The position numbers and the translations under genes are program-made. From Pseudomonadota bacterium (GTDB lineage: Bacteria; Pseudomonadota; Alphaproteobacteria; Rhizobiales; Aestuariivirgaceae): a stretch of 8,278 bases of DNA. How positions within the stretch are numbered: the first letter of the stretch is position 1; the number at the start of each line of letters is the position of its first letter. The notes below the pieces were generated by a model. The model ran no database searches. It saw only the letters and a list, made by a program, of their open reading frames with translations, and was not told the DNA's origin. The stretch is taken from positions 1-8,278 of the forward strand of contig JAEKFU010000089.1 of the NCBI GenBank assembly GCA_016522385.1. Direction: 5' to 3'. Below are positions 1 through 7,537 of the stretch, piece by piece.

Positions 1-188
1 CCGGTCGCCACTGCCAGAATGGTCTCCAGCCATGGCCACGGAAAGGCAACCAGGATCGAGATCGCAACCTCCAGGGCCACAAGAATAGTAATGAACAACA
101 GGATGGCCAGACCCAGGGCTTTCCAAAGCACCCGGCGAAACTCTGGAGAAAGCGCATCTTGAATAGCCAGCAGTGCAGCTGCAATCAT
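1..188 (-). CDS. CysZ/EI24-like membrane protein, N-terminal part
   Basis: The first 62 codons of a minus-strand gene are visible before the left edge cuts it off. The ATG is at 188-186 and the translation begins MIAAALLAIQDALSPEFRRV. A short amphipathic stretch is followed by a long hydrophobic segment (about residues 25-50, rich in L, I, V and A) that looks like a membrane span, then a WPWLE turn. The pattern of a helix with 'SPEFRRVLWKALGL' leading into a membrane segment resembles, from memory, the EI24/CysZ-type proteins of Rhizobiales, often labelled sulfate transporter family. In E. coli CysZ is an inner-membrane protein that helps sulfate uptake. No strong Shine-Dalgarno is visible (only AAGAGA about nine bases upstream). 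The gene is divergent from the adenosine kinase. Membrane character is well supported; the family is a moderate call because three quarters of the protein is missing. Confidence 0.6.
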   Translation of the reverse strand, partial: MIAAALLAIQDALSPEFRRVLWKALGLAILLFITILVALEVAISILVAFPWPWLETILAVAT

Positions 189-283
189 ATTTGTTTGTCT
201 CTTGGGGTGAAGTTTTACGGCATTCGTCTTTATTCAACTAATCGCCGCTGAAAGCCGTTGCAAGGGCCGGGTCGATTGACGCC

Positions 284-311
284 TTGCGCATAAACCATCC
301 CACTTTATACT
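284..311 (+). promoter_or_regulatory. Candidate promoter of the adenosine kinase gene
   Basis: TTGCGC (284-289) and TATACT (306-311) are separated by 16 bases, a plausible sigma-70-type pair with a near-consensus -10. Transcription would begin near 318, giving a leader of about 25 bases before the ATG. A TTGACG lies at 276-281 but is 24 bases from the -10, too far. The 154-bp gap between the two divergent genes must also hold the leftward promoter, which was not identified. Confidence 0.35.
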
Positions 312-342
312 CCCGCCGCTATACCGAAGTTCGGGGACCTGC

Positions 343-1338
343 ATGACATCAGCGAAATACAATGTGCTCGGCATCGGCAACGCCATTGTCGATGTCCTTT
401 CACGCGTCGAAGACAGCTTCTTATCTCAGCATGACATTGCCAAGGGGATAATGCAGCTGATCGACGAAGATCGCGCCGATGCGCTCTATGCGGCGATGGG
501 GCCGGCAGTTGAGATTTCGGGCGGCTCGGGCGCCAACACCATTGCCGGTGTCGCCGGTTTCGGTGGCACCGCGGCCTATATCGGCAAGGTGCGCGACGAT
601 CAGCTTGGCGAAGTCTTTGCCCATGACATCTGCGCCACCGGGGTTTCCTTCAACACGCCGCCGGCCGACGATGGCCCGGCCACTGCCCGCTGCCTGGTTC
701 TCGTGACACCCGATGGCCAGCGCTCGATGAGCACTTATCTCGGCGCTTGCGTGCACCTCAGTTCGCGCGACATCGAACCAGGTGAGATTGCAGCCGCCGA
801 AATCACCTACATGGAGGGCTATCTTTGGGATCCGCCGGAAGCCAAACAGGCCTTCCTGAAAGCCGCCGCGATTGCGCGCGGTGCCGGACGTCAGGTGTCG
901 CTTTCACTTTCAGATCCGTTCTGCGTCGACCGGCACCGCGACAGCTTCGCTGAGCTGATCGAGAACGAGGTCGATATCCTCTTTGCCAATGAGGACGAGA
1001 TCAAGTCACTCTATCAGGTCTCCGGCTTCGACGATGCCTTGCAGGCCGTGCGCGGCAAATGCCACATCGCCGCGCTGACGCGTTCGGCTGCCGGCAGCGT
1101 CATCGTTTCCGGTGATGAGGTACACGTCGTCGAAGCCGTCAGGGTTGACAAAGTGGTCGATACCACCGGCGCTGGTGACCTTTATGCCTCGGGTTTCCTC
1201 TATGGCCTCACCCACGGCAGTGACTTGGCTGCCTGTGCCCGCCTCGGCTCTCTCGCTGCGGCTGAAGTCATCTCCCATATCGGCGCCAGATCGGAGGCTA
1301 ACTTGCGCAATCTGGCGCAAAGTGCGGATTTGGTTTGA
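343..1338 (+). CDS. Adenosine kinase (PfkB/ribokinase family)
   Basis: This 331-residue protein is a PfkB-family sugar/nucleoside kinase, most likely adenosine kinase, which phosphorylates adenosine to AMP with ATP in cytosolic purine salvage. The N-terminus has the substrate-binding GIGNAIVDVL (residues 10-19) with the conserved Asp17. GGSGANT (60-66) is the family's glycine-rich substrate loop. DTTGAGD (273-279) is PfkB signature 2, which forms the anion hole, with Asp279 as the catalytic base. Length is normal for the family and nothing is missing. The ATG at 343 is preceded by GGGGA at 333-337, five bases away, which supports this start. The gene converges on polA with 48 bases between the stop codons and no convincing hairpin terminator. 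Other PfkB substrates (ribose, fructose, other nucleosides) cannot be fully excluded, but the sequence resembles the rhizobial proteins annotated as adenosine kinase. Confidence 0.88.
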   Translation: MTSAKYNVLGIGNAIVDVLSRVEDSFLSQHDIAKGIMQLIDEDRADALYAAMGPAVEISGGSGANTIAGVAGFGGTAAYIGKVRDDQLGEVFAHDICATGVSFNTPPADDGPATARCLVLVTPDGQRSMSTYLGACVHLSSRDIEPGEIAAAEITYMEGYLWDPPEAKQAFLKAAAIARGAGRQVSLSLSDPFCVDRHRDSFAELIENEVDILFANEDEIKSLYQVSGFDDALQAVRGKCHIAALTRSAAGSVIVSGDEVHVVEAVRVDKVVDTTGAGDLYASGFLYGLTHGSDLAACARLGSLAAAEVISHIGARSEANLRNLAQSADLV

Positions 1339-1386
1339 GCCTGAAGCCAAGTCCCCTCCCCACAAGCAGGAGAAGTGCAATTTGGA

Positions 1387-4269
1387 TCAATGCGCCTCTT
1401 CCCAGTTGTCGGCGGCGCGGGCATCAACTTGCAACGGCACCGCCAGCTTGACCACTGGCTCAGGTGCGGCGACCATTACATTGCTCACCACGTCGATGGT
1501 TGCATCCACCTGTGCCTCTTCGACCTCGAAGATCAGCTCATCATGCACCTGCAGCAGCATCTTGGCGCTTAACCCGGCTTCACCGAGCGCTGCCGGCATG
1601 CGGATCATTGCCCGGCGGATAATATCGGCAGCCGAGCCCTGGATTGGCGCATTGATCGCTGCACGCTCCTGGAACGCCCGTTCGGACGGATTGGGCGATG
1701 AGATACGCGGGAAGTGACAGCGCCTGCCGAAGATCGTCTCGACATAGCCGTTATCGTGACAGAACTTCTTGGTTGCATCCATATAGTCCTTGATTCCTGG
1801 GAACCGCTTGAAGTAGGTGCGGATATATTCGCCCGCCTCCTCGCGCGGGATCGTCAACTGGTTGGCCAGGCCGTACGCCGAAATGCCGTAGATTATGCCG
1901 AAATTGATCGCCTTGGCGCGCCGCCGCACCATCGGATCCATGCCGTCGATCGGCACATTGAACATCTCGCTCGCCGTCATCGCGTGAATGTCGAGCCCAT
2001 CGGCAAACGCCTGGCGCAGCTGAGCGATGTCGGCAACATGCGCCAGCACGCGAAGCTCGATCTGGCTGTAATCCGCCGACACCAGTTTAGATCCCTTCGG
2101 TGCGATAAAGGCGGAACGGATCTTGCGCCCCTCCTCCGTCCGCACCGGAATGTTCTGCAGATTGGGCTCGGTCGACGCGAGCCGTCCGGTCGATGTAGCC
2201 GCCATCGCATAGGATGTGTGCACTCTCCCGGTTGTGGGGTTGATATGTTCCGGTAGCGAATCGGTATAGGTGGATCTGAGCTTCGACAGCTGCCGCCAGT
2301 CGAGTATCGTGCGGGCCAGTTCGACACCGTCGCGCGCCAGATCTTCCAACACCTGGCTGTCCGTGCTCCAGGCCCCGGTCGCGGTTTTCTTGCCGCCAGG
2401 CAGGTTGAGCTTACCGAAGAGGATCTCGCCGAGCTGTTTCGGCGAACCGAGATTGAACGTCTCGTCGGCGATGTCGTATGCGCGGGCTTCCAGCTCAGCG
2501 GCGCCCTTGGCAAAGTCGCCCGACAGCCGTGCCAGCACCGCGCGGTCAACCAGGATACCCTCGCGCTCCATCGCCGCCAGCACCGGCGACAATGGCCGCT
2601 CGAGCGTTTCATAGACCGTCACCCGGTGTTCGGTCGCCAGCCTGGCCTTGAGCAGCAACCACAGCCTCAGGGTGATGTCGGCGTCTTCTGCGGCATAGGC
2701 CGTTGCCCGCTCGATCGGCACCAGGTCGAACGTCACCTGCGACTTGCCGCTGCCGGCCACTTCCTTGAACGGGATTGGCTTAACGTCGAGATGACGGCTT
2801 GCCAGTTCGTCCATGCCATGCCCGCCCAGGCCGCTATCGAGCGCATAGGACAGCAGCATCGTGTCATCAAAGGGCGAAATCTCGATACCGTTTCGGCTCA
2901 GAATCAATGCGTCATATTTCAGATTCTGACCGATCTTCATGATCCCAGGGTCTTGCAACAACGGTTTGAGCCTTTCGATCACATCGCTCATTGGCAGCTG
3001 CGTCAGGTCTGAGCCGGCGAAGTCGAGCCCGTCTGCCGCTCGATGCCCGACCGGAATGTAACAGGCCCTGCCCGGTTCGACCGACAGCGAGATGCCGGCA
3101 AGCTCGGCCTGCATCGCGTCGAGTGAGGTGGTCTCGGTATCCACCGCCACATAGCCTGTCTCGTAGGCAACCTCGACCCATCGCGCCAGCGTGTCGATAT
3201 CGGCGACGGTTTCGTAAGCTGAGTGATCGACTGGAATATCAATCCTGGCTCGCGCCACATCGACAGGTCCGGCGCCATCAACAGCGGCTTCGGGTTCAGG
3301 CTCTGCAGCTGGTGGCGTCCAATGTTTGACGGTAATCTCGGCCGGTTCGATGGCTGCGGCCTCGGCGCCGATCTCTTCGGCAATGCGCTTAGTCAGAGTG
3401 TTGAACTCTAGGCCTTTTAGGAATCCGATGATCTCCTCGGCCACCGGCTCGCGGATCGCGAACCGCTCGAGCCCGGTTTCCACCGGCACATCCTGGCGCA
3501 GTGTCACCAACTCCTTGGAAATCCGCGCTTGGTCGGCAAACTCGATCAGATTCTGGCGGCGCTTCGGCTGTTTGATCTCCTCGGCACGCGTCAGCAGGGT
3601 TTCCAGGTCGCCATATTCCTCGATCAGCTGCGCGCCGGTCTTGACGCCGATGCCTGGCACGCCGGGAATATTGTCGACACTGTCGCCGGCCAGCGCCTGC
3701 ACTTCGATGACCTTGTCAGGCTTCACGCCAAACTTTTCGATCACCTCGTCTTCGCCAATCTCTCTGTCCTTCATAGTGTCGTAAAGTGCAATCCCGTCAG
3801 TGACCAGCTGCATCAGGTCCTTGTCCGATGAAACGATGCGCACCGTCGCACCCGCCTCATGGGCCTGGCGCGCATAGGTGGCAATCAGGTCATCGGCCTC
3901 GAAATCATCCTGCTCGATGGCCGGGACGTTGAACGCCTTAGTCGCCTGGCGGATCAGGCCGAATTGTGGGATCAGGTCCTCCGGCGGGTCCGGCCGCTGC
4001 GCCTTGTATTCAGGATAGATGCGCGAGCGGAAAGTTTTCGCCGACTTGTCGAAGATCACCGCCAGATGTGTCGGTCGCTCGCTCTCTGCTGTCTCGCGCA
4101 ACAGCTTGTTCAGCATGCTGCAAAAGCCCTGCACGGCGCCGACCGGCAGGCCGTCGGATTTGCGGGTCAATGGCGGCAGCGCGTGATAGGCCCGGAAGAT
4201 ATAGCCCGAGCCGTCAATAAGATAGAGATGGTCGCCCTTCTCGATGGGCCGTGAAGTGTTTGCAGACAT
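1387..4269 (-). CDS. polA: DNA polymerase I
   Basis: A complete 960-residue DNA polymerase I that fills gaps, removes RNA primers and acts in repair. Numbered from the ATG at 4269: the 5'-3' nuclease domain (about 10-290) has DGSGYIFRAYHALPP (19-33), FEADD (123-127), SSDKD (147-151) and the helix-hairpin-helix region GDSVDNIPGVPGIG (195-208). A proline/alanine/glutamate-rich linker follows (about 305-335). The 3'-5' proofreading domain keeps all three motifs: DTE with Asp377 and Glu379, NLKYD with Asp453, and YAAED with Asp529, so proofreading should be active. The polymerase domain has motif A DYSQIELR (Asp733), motif B RRAKAINFGIIYG (Phe790, as in E. coli) and motif C VHDE (Asp910, Glu911). 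The frame extends upstream to a GTG at 4308, but the ATG at 4269 gives the usual rhizobial-length N-terminus. Neither start has a clear Shine-Dalgarno; a GTG at 4278 is a further option. Confidence 0.97.
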   Translation of the reverse strand: MSANTSRPIEKGDHLYLIDGSGYIFRAYHALPPLTRKSDGLPVGAVQGFCSMLNKLLRETAESERPTHLAVIFDKSAKTFRSRIYPEYKAQRPDPPEDLIPQFGLIRQATKAFNVPAIEQDDFEADDLIATYARQAHEAGATVRIVSSDKDLMQLVTDGIALYDTMKDREIGEDEVIEKFGVKPDKVIEVQALAGDSVDNIPGVPGIGVKTGAQLIEEYGDLETLLTRAEEIKQPKRRQNLIEFADQARISKELVTLRQDVPVETGLERFAIREPVAEEIIGFLKGLEFNTLTKRIAEEIGAEAAAIEPAEITVKHWTPPAAEPEPEAAVDGAGPVDVARARIDIPVDHSAYETVADIDTLARWVEVAYETGYVAVDTETTSLDAMQAELAGISLSVEPGRACYIPVGHRAADGLDFAGSDLTQLPMSDVIERLKPLLQDPGIMKIGQNLKYDALILSRNGIEISPFDDTMLLSYALDSGLGGHGMDELASRHLDVKPIPFKEVAGSGKSQVTFDLVPIERATAYAAEDADITLRLWLLLKARLATEHRVTVYETLERPLSPVLAAMEREGILVDRAVLARLSGDFAKGAAELEARAYDIADETFNLGSPKQLGEILFGKLNLPGGKKTATGAWSTDSQVLEDLARDGVELARTILDWRQLSKLRSTYTDSLPEHINPTTGRVHTSYAMAATSTGRLASTEPNLQNIPVRTEEGRKIRSAFIAPKGSKLVSADYSQIELRVLAHVADIAQLRQAFADGLDIHAMTASEMFNVPIDGMDPMVRRRAKAINFGIIYGISAYGLANQLTIPREEAGEYIRTYFKRFPGIKDYMDATKKFCHDNGYVETIFGRRCHFPRISSPNPSERAFQERAAINAPIQGSAADIIRRAMIRMPAALGEAGLSAKMLLQVHDELIFEVEEAQVDATIDVVSNVMVAAPEPVVKLAVPLQVDARAADNWEEAH

Positions 4270-4315
4270 GGAGGTCACTATGCCACTCGGGCAGCGCGCT
4301 CGCCACACTTCGTTA

Positions 4316-4335
4316 CCAATTTATGTCCGAATTGG
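4316..4335. repeat. Inverted repeat upstream of polA
   Basis: CCAATT (4316-4321) and AATTGG (4330-4335) are perfect complements separated by eight bases. The repeat lies 47-66 bases upstream of the polA ATG, so it could sit in its untranslated leader or promoter. Arms this short and AT-rich can arise by chance; no protein is known to me that would bind here. Confidence 0.3.
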
Positions 4336-4351
4336 CAGCGATGAATTGACC

Positions 4352-4368
4352 CTGACACAGCGTGTCAG
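4352..4368. promoter_or_regulatory. 17-bp palindrome upstream of polA, candidate operator
   Basis: CTGACAC (4352-4358) and GTGTCAG (4362-4368) are perfect 7-base arms around the 3-base centre AGC. The element is 83-99 bases upstream of the polA ATG and 112 bases past the stop of the acyltransferase gene, both on the minus strand. With no run of T on either side it is a poor intrinsic terminator, while the symmetry and size are typical of a dimeric repressor site. Which protein binds it, if any, cannot be told from the sequence. Confidence 0.4.
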
Positions 4369-4479
4369 CAACCAGCACCACAAACTTATTCTCAACAGGC
4401 TCTGGAACGTTTCATGTTGAAGCGCTCTAGCCGGGCGATGACAAATTCTGGGTGAGGCTTAGATTGCGGCTTGCCTAAA

Positions 4480-5520
4480 TCACGCCGCTGCGGTCGCAGC
4501 CTCCGCCTTGTGCTTCAGTCGGAATATTGCCGGTCGCTCGAACAGGAACATTGCCGGTGTGTTGCGCACCATCCAGTAGAACAGCAACGGTCCGATGACG
4601 CCAGCTGCCGTGACGATCAGCGAAATGGTACCGCCATCGGTGATTATGCCGGCCTTGACAAGTACCATGCGCGTCGCCGCCATGAAGACGAAGAATGCCA
4701 GATAGATGACGATCGAGTTCTCGCCACAATAGCGCACGGCGGTCAGCAAATCCGCCCGTGCCAGGATTTGCGAGACCGCAATCACCGCTGCGATTCCGGC
4801 AAAGCCGAGCGCCAGGCTGACGATGGGCGCCGTTGCATAGCCGTGCATCACCAACCAACCGTTGACAATCGCCCAGATATAGAGCGAGCAGCCAAGCACG
4901 ATGTGGCTTTGCTTGGCGACCCTGTCGGCGAACTCGAATACATGAGGTGCCAGCACATAACCGGAATAAAAGAACACGAACCGCGAGGCCATCTCGTCGA
5001 TCACCAGAACGCCAGTGTCAACATTCATTGTGTGGAAGAACGCCGCGATCAGCCACACTGTCAGCTGCGGGAAGATCTCGACCAGTTTGGTGACCACGAA
5101 AAAGATCGCCAACACGTGGATGAACCACAGCGTGCCGAGCGGTTCAAAGAAACTCACAAAGTAGTACTTGGCCATACCCTCAAACCCCATCTCGGCGACA
5201 AGACCGGGAGATTTCAAGGCGAATTGGATAGTGAGCCACAGCACATAGAAGTAAGCGAAGTGAGCCACTTTGGTATCAAGGTATGACCGCCACGGCCGTT
5301 TGATGCGGCTCGCCAGAAACAGTCCGGAGATCAAAAAGAAGTCCGGCATGCGGAACGGCGCTGCCCAGGCGATGAACGCGTTCATCCAGCTTTGTTCACC
5401 AAGCACCTTTTCGACGCCCAGGGTCGAGTGCATCATGACGACAAGGATAATGCAGATCCCCTTGGCATAATCGACCCAGTCGATGCGTGATTTGGATTGG
5501 GGTATAGCGAGTTCGCTCAT
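4480..5520 (-). CDS. Acyltransferase 3 family integral membrane protein
   Basis: A 346-residue polytopic inner-membrane protein of the acyltransferase-3 (OafA/YrhL-like) family, which transfers acyl groups such as acetyl or succinyl to surface or periplasmic sugars. The N-terminus has the family hallmark RIDWVDYAKG followed by a first membrane segment ending in the conserved His (VVMMHS, His31). Next comes the conserved FRMPDFFLISGLF (about 57-69) with its Arg, then LGTLWFIHVLAIFF (about 128-141) and a run of further hydrophobic helices, roughly ten in all. The C-terminus is a charged tail rich in Ala, Lys and Glu. The frame is open upstream to 5598, but the ATG at 5520 is chosen because GGAGG sits six bases before it and the sequence begins just ahead of the conserved motif. 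It lies between polA and the tRNA; neighbours give no clue to the sugar acceptor. No polysaccharide genes are adjacent. Confidence 0.85.
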   Translation of the reverse strand: MSELAIPQSKSRIDWVDYAKGICIILVVMMHSTLGVEKVLGEQSWMNAFIAWAAPFRMPDFFLISGLFLASRIKRPWRSYLDTKVAHFAYFYVLWLTIQFALKSPGLVAEMGFEGMAKYYFVSFFEPLGTLWFIHVLAIFFVVTKLVEIFPQLTVWLIAAFFHTMNVDTGVLVIDEMASRFVFFYSGYVLAPHVFEFADRVAKQSHIVLGCSLYIWAIVNGWLVMHGYATAPIVSLALGFAGIAAVIAVSQILARADLLTAVRYCGENSIVIYLAFFVFMAATRMVLVKAGIITDGGTISLIVTAAGVIGPLLFYWMVRNTPAMFLFERPAIFRLKHKAEAATAAA

Positions 5521-5526
5521 CTGTGG

Positions 5527-5531
5527 CCTCC
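5527..5531 (-). promoter_or_regulatory. Shine-Dalgarno GGAGG fixing the acyltransferase start
   Basis: Read on the minus strand, GGAGG is followed by six bases and then the ATG at 5520-5518. This spacing is ideal and argues against the 26-codon upstream extension of the frame. Confidence 0.75.
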
Positions 5532-5671
5532 GCAAGGGACGTCTCGAAACGGGACGCAGATTTCTCATTGCCGCGTTGATCTGCAAGCCCCAGTCCAAAG
5601 CGCAAAACCGCTGAAACGATCAAGTATATGGTGAACAATTGGTTAACGGCCGCGGTGAAGTTTCGGCCCCA

Positions 5672-5700
5672 TTGCCCCTGACCGCGCCTTCGGCTATATC
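5672..5700 (+). promoter_or_regulatory. Promoter of tRNA-Arg(CCG)
   Basis: TTGCCC (5672-5677) and TATATC (5695-5700) are exactly 17 bases apart. Transcription would begin near 5707, about 13 bases before the mature tRNA, the short leader expected for a stand-alone tRNA gene. Both boxes differ from consensus but placement and spacing are good. Readthrough from this promoter could also enter the downstream element genes, as no convincing terminator follows the tRNA. Confidence 0.5.
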
Positions 5701-5719
5701 AGCGACAGACACCATTAAA

Positions 5720-5796
<77 letters not shown>

Positions 5797-5826
5797 ATGA
5801 TTTCAACGGTTTAGGTGACGACAGAG

Positions 5827-5841
5827 CACTTTTTAAAAGTG
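5827..5841. promoter_or_regulatory. 15-bp AT-rich palindrome at the element's left border
   Basis: CACTTTT (5827-5833) and AAAAGTG (5835-5841) are perfect 7-base arms around a single T. The palindrome starts 31 bases after the tRNA and its last base is the first base of the candidate GTG start of the 204-residue gene. A one-base centre cannot form a tight hairpin loop, so a protein-binding site for a repressor or for the recombination machinery is more likely than an RNA structure. No T run follows on the plus strand. Confidence 0.4.
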
Positions 5842-6455
5842 TGTTGTCCGTGGAATGTCCGCGTTATGTGTTCTCTGACCGTTCTGAAGCTGGTCCCTAT
5901 ACACCCCAAATCGTACTTGACTTCTTTGCTGACTTGCAGCCGCTGCGCCAGCCCGAAATTGATTGGCTTGTTGCTCAAGATGTGCCGGGCAGGGCCCTCG
6001 GCAACGCAGACCAGCATGGAGATGTCCTCAAGCTTGCCTATGGCTCGACGACCAATGACGCTTGGTTTGGGCAACAGCCTGACGGCCAGCCGCACATCGC
6101 CATTCTAATTTACGCGTGGCCAGATGATCCGATTGACATTGCTGTATGGCAACCGAGAACAGGGGGCATTGGCAGCTATTTCGGCCGCGCAGCCGCATTT
6201 GGCGAGGCACAGATCGAAAATCCTGCAACGTACAGTTTCGGGGGCGGATTGACGGTACACAAGACACCGCTGGAGTGGCTGATAGCCGAACGTAAGGGTA
6301 TTTGCATCATTCGGCCAGAACGGGTGGCGGCGCGTCTGTCCAAAGTTCCGAAACTGATTGCCGCAGATGTCGCGCACGGACGACAGATCGAGAAGCTCAT
6401 TCAACCTCGCATGCCACAGGTTTGCGTCCTAGCGTCACGAAGGGATGTGGCATGA
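5841..6455 (+). CDS. Unrecognised 204-residue protein of the integrated element
   Basis: I cannot assign a function. The protein is soluble-looking, with no signal peptide or membrane span. From the start at 5841, features include DVPGRALGNADQHGDVLKLAYG (about 48-68), a hydrophobic strand HIAILIYAWPDDPIDIAVWQP (about 85-105), a glycine-rich NPATYSFGGGL (about 127-137) and TPLEWLIAERKGICIIRPE (about 142-160). The repeated strand-turn pattern suggests an alpha/beta domain. The start is uncertain: GTG 5841, TTG 5844, GTG 5850 and GTG 5868 are all in frame, none has a Shine-Dalgarno, and the frame stays open back into the tRNA. The stop overlaps the next gene by four bases (ATGA), so the two are probably translated together. 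A supporting role in the same replication module is inferred only from that coupling. Reality of the gene is likely from its length and the coupling. Confidence 0.7.
   Translation: MLSVECPRYVFSDRSEAGPYTPQIVLDFFADLQPLRQPEIDWLVAQDVPGRALGNADQHGDVLKLAYGSTTNDAWFGQQPDGQPHIAILIYAWPDDPIDIAVWQPRTGGIGSYFGRAAAFGEAQIENPATYSFGGGLTVHKTPLEWLIAERKGICIIRPERVAARLSKVPKLIAADVAHGRQIEKLIQPRMPQVCVLASRRDVA
6440..6445 (+). promoter_or_regulatory. Ribosome-binding site fixing the ATPase start
   Basis: AAGGGA is followed by six bases and the ATG at 6452. It lies inside the end of the preceding gene and supports this start over the upstream in-frame ATG at 6302, whose extra 50 residues overlap the preceding gene in another frame and look unlike conserved protein (Arg/Ser/Thr-rich). 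Confidence 0.6.
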
Positions 6456-7537
6456 ATTACCACGACAAGGATGTAGTCCCATTAAATGTTGCTGAACGCG
6501 CGCAGCGTTTCGTGCTCGAAGAGTTTGCGTCGATTGAAGTGTCGCCAGCAGCTGATTGCGTCGTCGATCGTGTGATTCCGGCACATGGGCTTGTTGTCAT
6601 CTATGGCGAGCCAAAGAGCGGTAAGAGCTTCTTCGCAAGCTGCATGGCCCTGCATGTTGCCCTCGGCTCAAAGTTCGGCGGGAAAACCGTGCAGCCAGGT
6701 CCAGTGGTCTACGTCTCAGCCGAAGGTGCATCGGGCTTTCGCAAACGCTTGGTCGCGTTTCGCGAGCATGAGGGCATTGCCGAAGTGGTGCCGTTCTATC
6801 TCATTGCGGAAGCCCCCGACTTGGGAAGCCGTACTGGCGATGCCCGCTTGTTGATTGACTGCATACGCGACAAAGAACCCAAGCTAGTTGTGATCGATAC
6901 GTTAGCGCGGTCGATGTGTGGCGCTGACGAAAACAGCGCCAGCGACATGGGTGCGTTCATCGCCAACTGTGAGATGATTGCCAGTGAACTGGATTGCGTA
7001 GTTGTTGTGGTTCACCACAGCGGCAAAGACAGCAGCCGCGGGACTCGAGGTTCAAACTCGTTAAACGCGGCGGTCAATGCCGAAATTCACGTAACGAACG
7101 ACCAATTCCAGCGAACCGCGAGGTTGACCAAAATGAAGGACGACGAAGACGGTTGGGAGCTTGGTTTTCATCTTGAGCGTGTTGAATTTGAGGCTCATGA
7201 GCAAGCGGTAACGAGCTGCGTCGTGACCGTTCTAAAGGACTGGCATTTGCCATCGAGCAGCGCTTCAAAGGCGGAGATTACCGGCGCCGCCAGCGTTGCG
7301 CTCAAGGCGCTTCAAAAGGCAATTGAAGAGGTTGGTGAGAGCCTGCCGGACAACAGACACACGCCGGACAAACTGGCTTGTACGCTCGATGATTGGTGCC
7401 GTTACTGCGAGCAGATGCAAATCACCAAGGCGGACACACCTGACGCTAAGCGCAAAGCATTCCAACGAGCTGCAAAAAAGCTGCAACATCATGAAATCAT
7501 TGAGATTTCGAACAACAAGGTTTGGATCAATGACTAA
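6452..7537 (+). CDS. RepA-like AAA_25 ATPase, probable replicative helicase
   Basis: A 361-residue RecA-fold ATPase of the AAA_25/RepA-like type. RSF1010 RepA, the family reference, is a hexameric helicase; relatives occur in plasmids, phages and integrative elements. Walker A is GEPKSGKS (52-59). YVSAEG (87-92) carries the glutamate (Glu91) where such ATPases place a catalytic acidic residue. Walker B is LVVIDT (145-150, Asp149). The HHSGKDSSRGTRGS stretch (188-201), with paired His and two Arg, is the characteristic third motif that senses nucleotide and contacts the neighbouring subunit. Residues about 275-361 form a separate C-terminal region; the part containing TLDDWCRYC, DAKRKAFQRAAKKL and the closing IIEISNNKVWI looks like a winged-helix DNA-binding domain. 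The start ATG overlaps the previous stop. Helicase activity and a replication role are inferred from the family; a recombination or regulatory role is possible. Confidence 0.85.
   Translation: MNYHDKDVVPLNVAERAQRFVLEEFASIEVSPAADCVVDRVIPAHGLVVIYGEPKSGKSFFASCMALHVALGSKFGGKTVQPGPVVYVSAEGASGFRKRLVAFREHEGIAEVVPFYLIAEAPDLGSRTGDARLLIDCIRDKEPKLVVIDTLARSMCGADENSASDMGAFIANCEMIASELDCVVVVVHHSGKDSSRGTRGSNSLNAAVNAEIHVTNDQFQRTARLTKMKDDEDGWELGFHLERVEFEAHEQAVTSCVVTVLKDWHLPSSSASKAEITGAASVALKALQKAIEEVGESLPDNRHTPDKLACTLDDWCRYCEQMQITKADTPDAKRKAFQRAAKKLQHHEIIEISNNKVWIND

Noticed and set aside
1339..1386. Bidirectional terminator between the adenosine kinase and polA
   Set aside because: Only a four-base CTCC/GGAG pairing is present and no T run follows in either direction.
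1714..4254. Several plus-strand open frames opposite polA
   Set aside because: They are antisense shadows of a GC-rich conserved gene, with no recognisable motifs and Arg/Pro-rich composition.
4270..4308. Thirteen-codon N-terminal extension of polA to GTG 4308
   Set aside because: It is Arg/Cys-rich, has no ribosome-binding site and is absent from the usual rhizobial PolA N-terminus; ATG 4269 is preferred.
5521..5598. Twenty-six-codon N-terminal extension of the acyltransferase
   Set aside because: The GGAGG site six bases before ATG 5520 and the position of the conserved RIDWVDYAKG motif point to the shorter protein.
6302..6451. Upstream in-frame start of the ATPase at 6302
   Set aside because: The extra 50 residues overlap the preceding gene in another frame and look like shadow coding; ATG 6452 has its own ribosome-binding site.
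5841..7537. Anti-phage defence system
   Set aside because: A RepA-like ATPase with a winged-helix tail and an unknown partner fits a replication module better; no nuclease, toxin, protease or sensor domain is visible.
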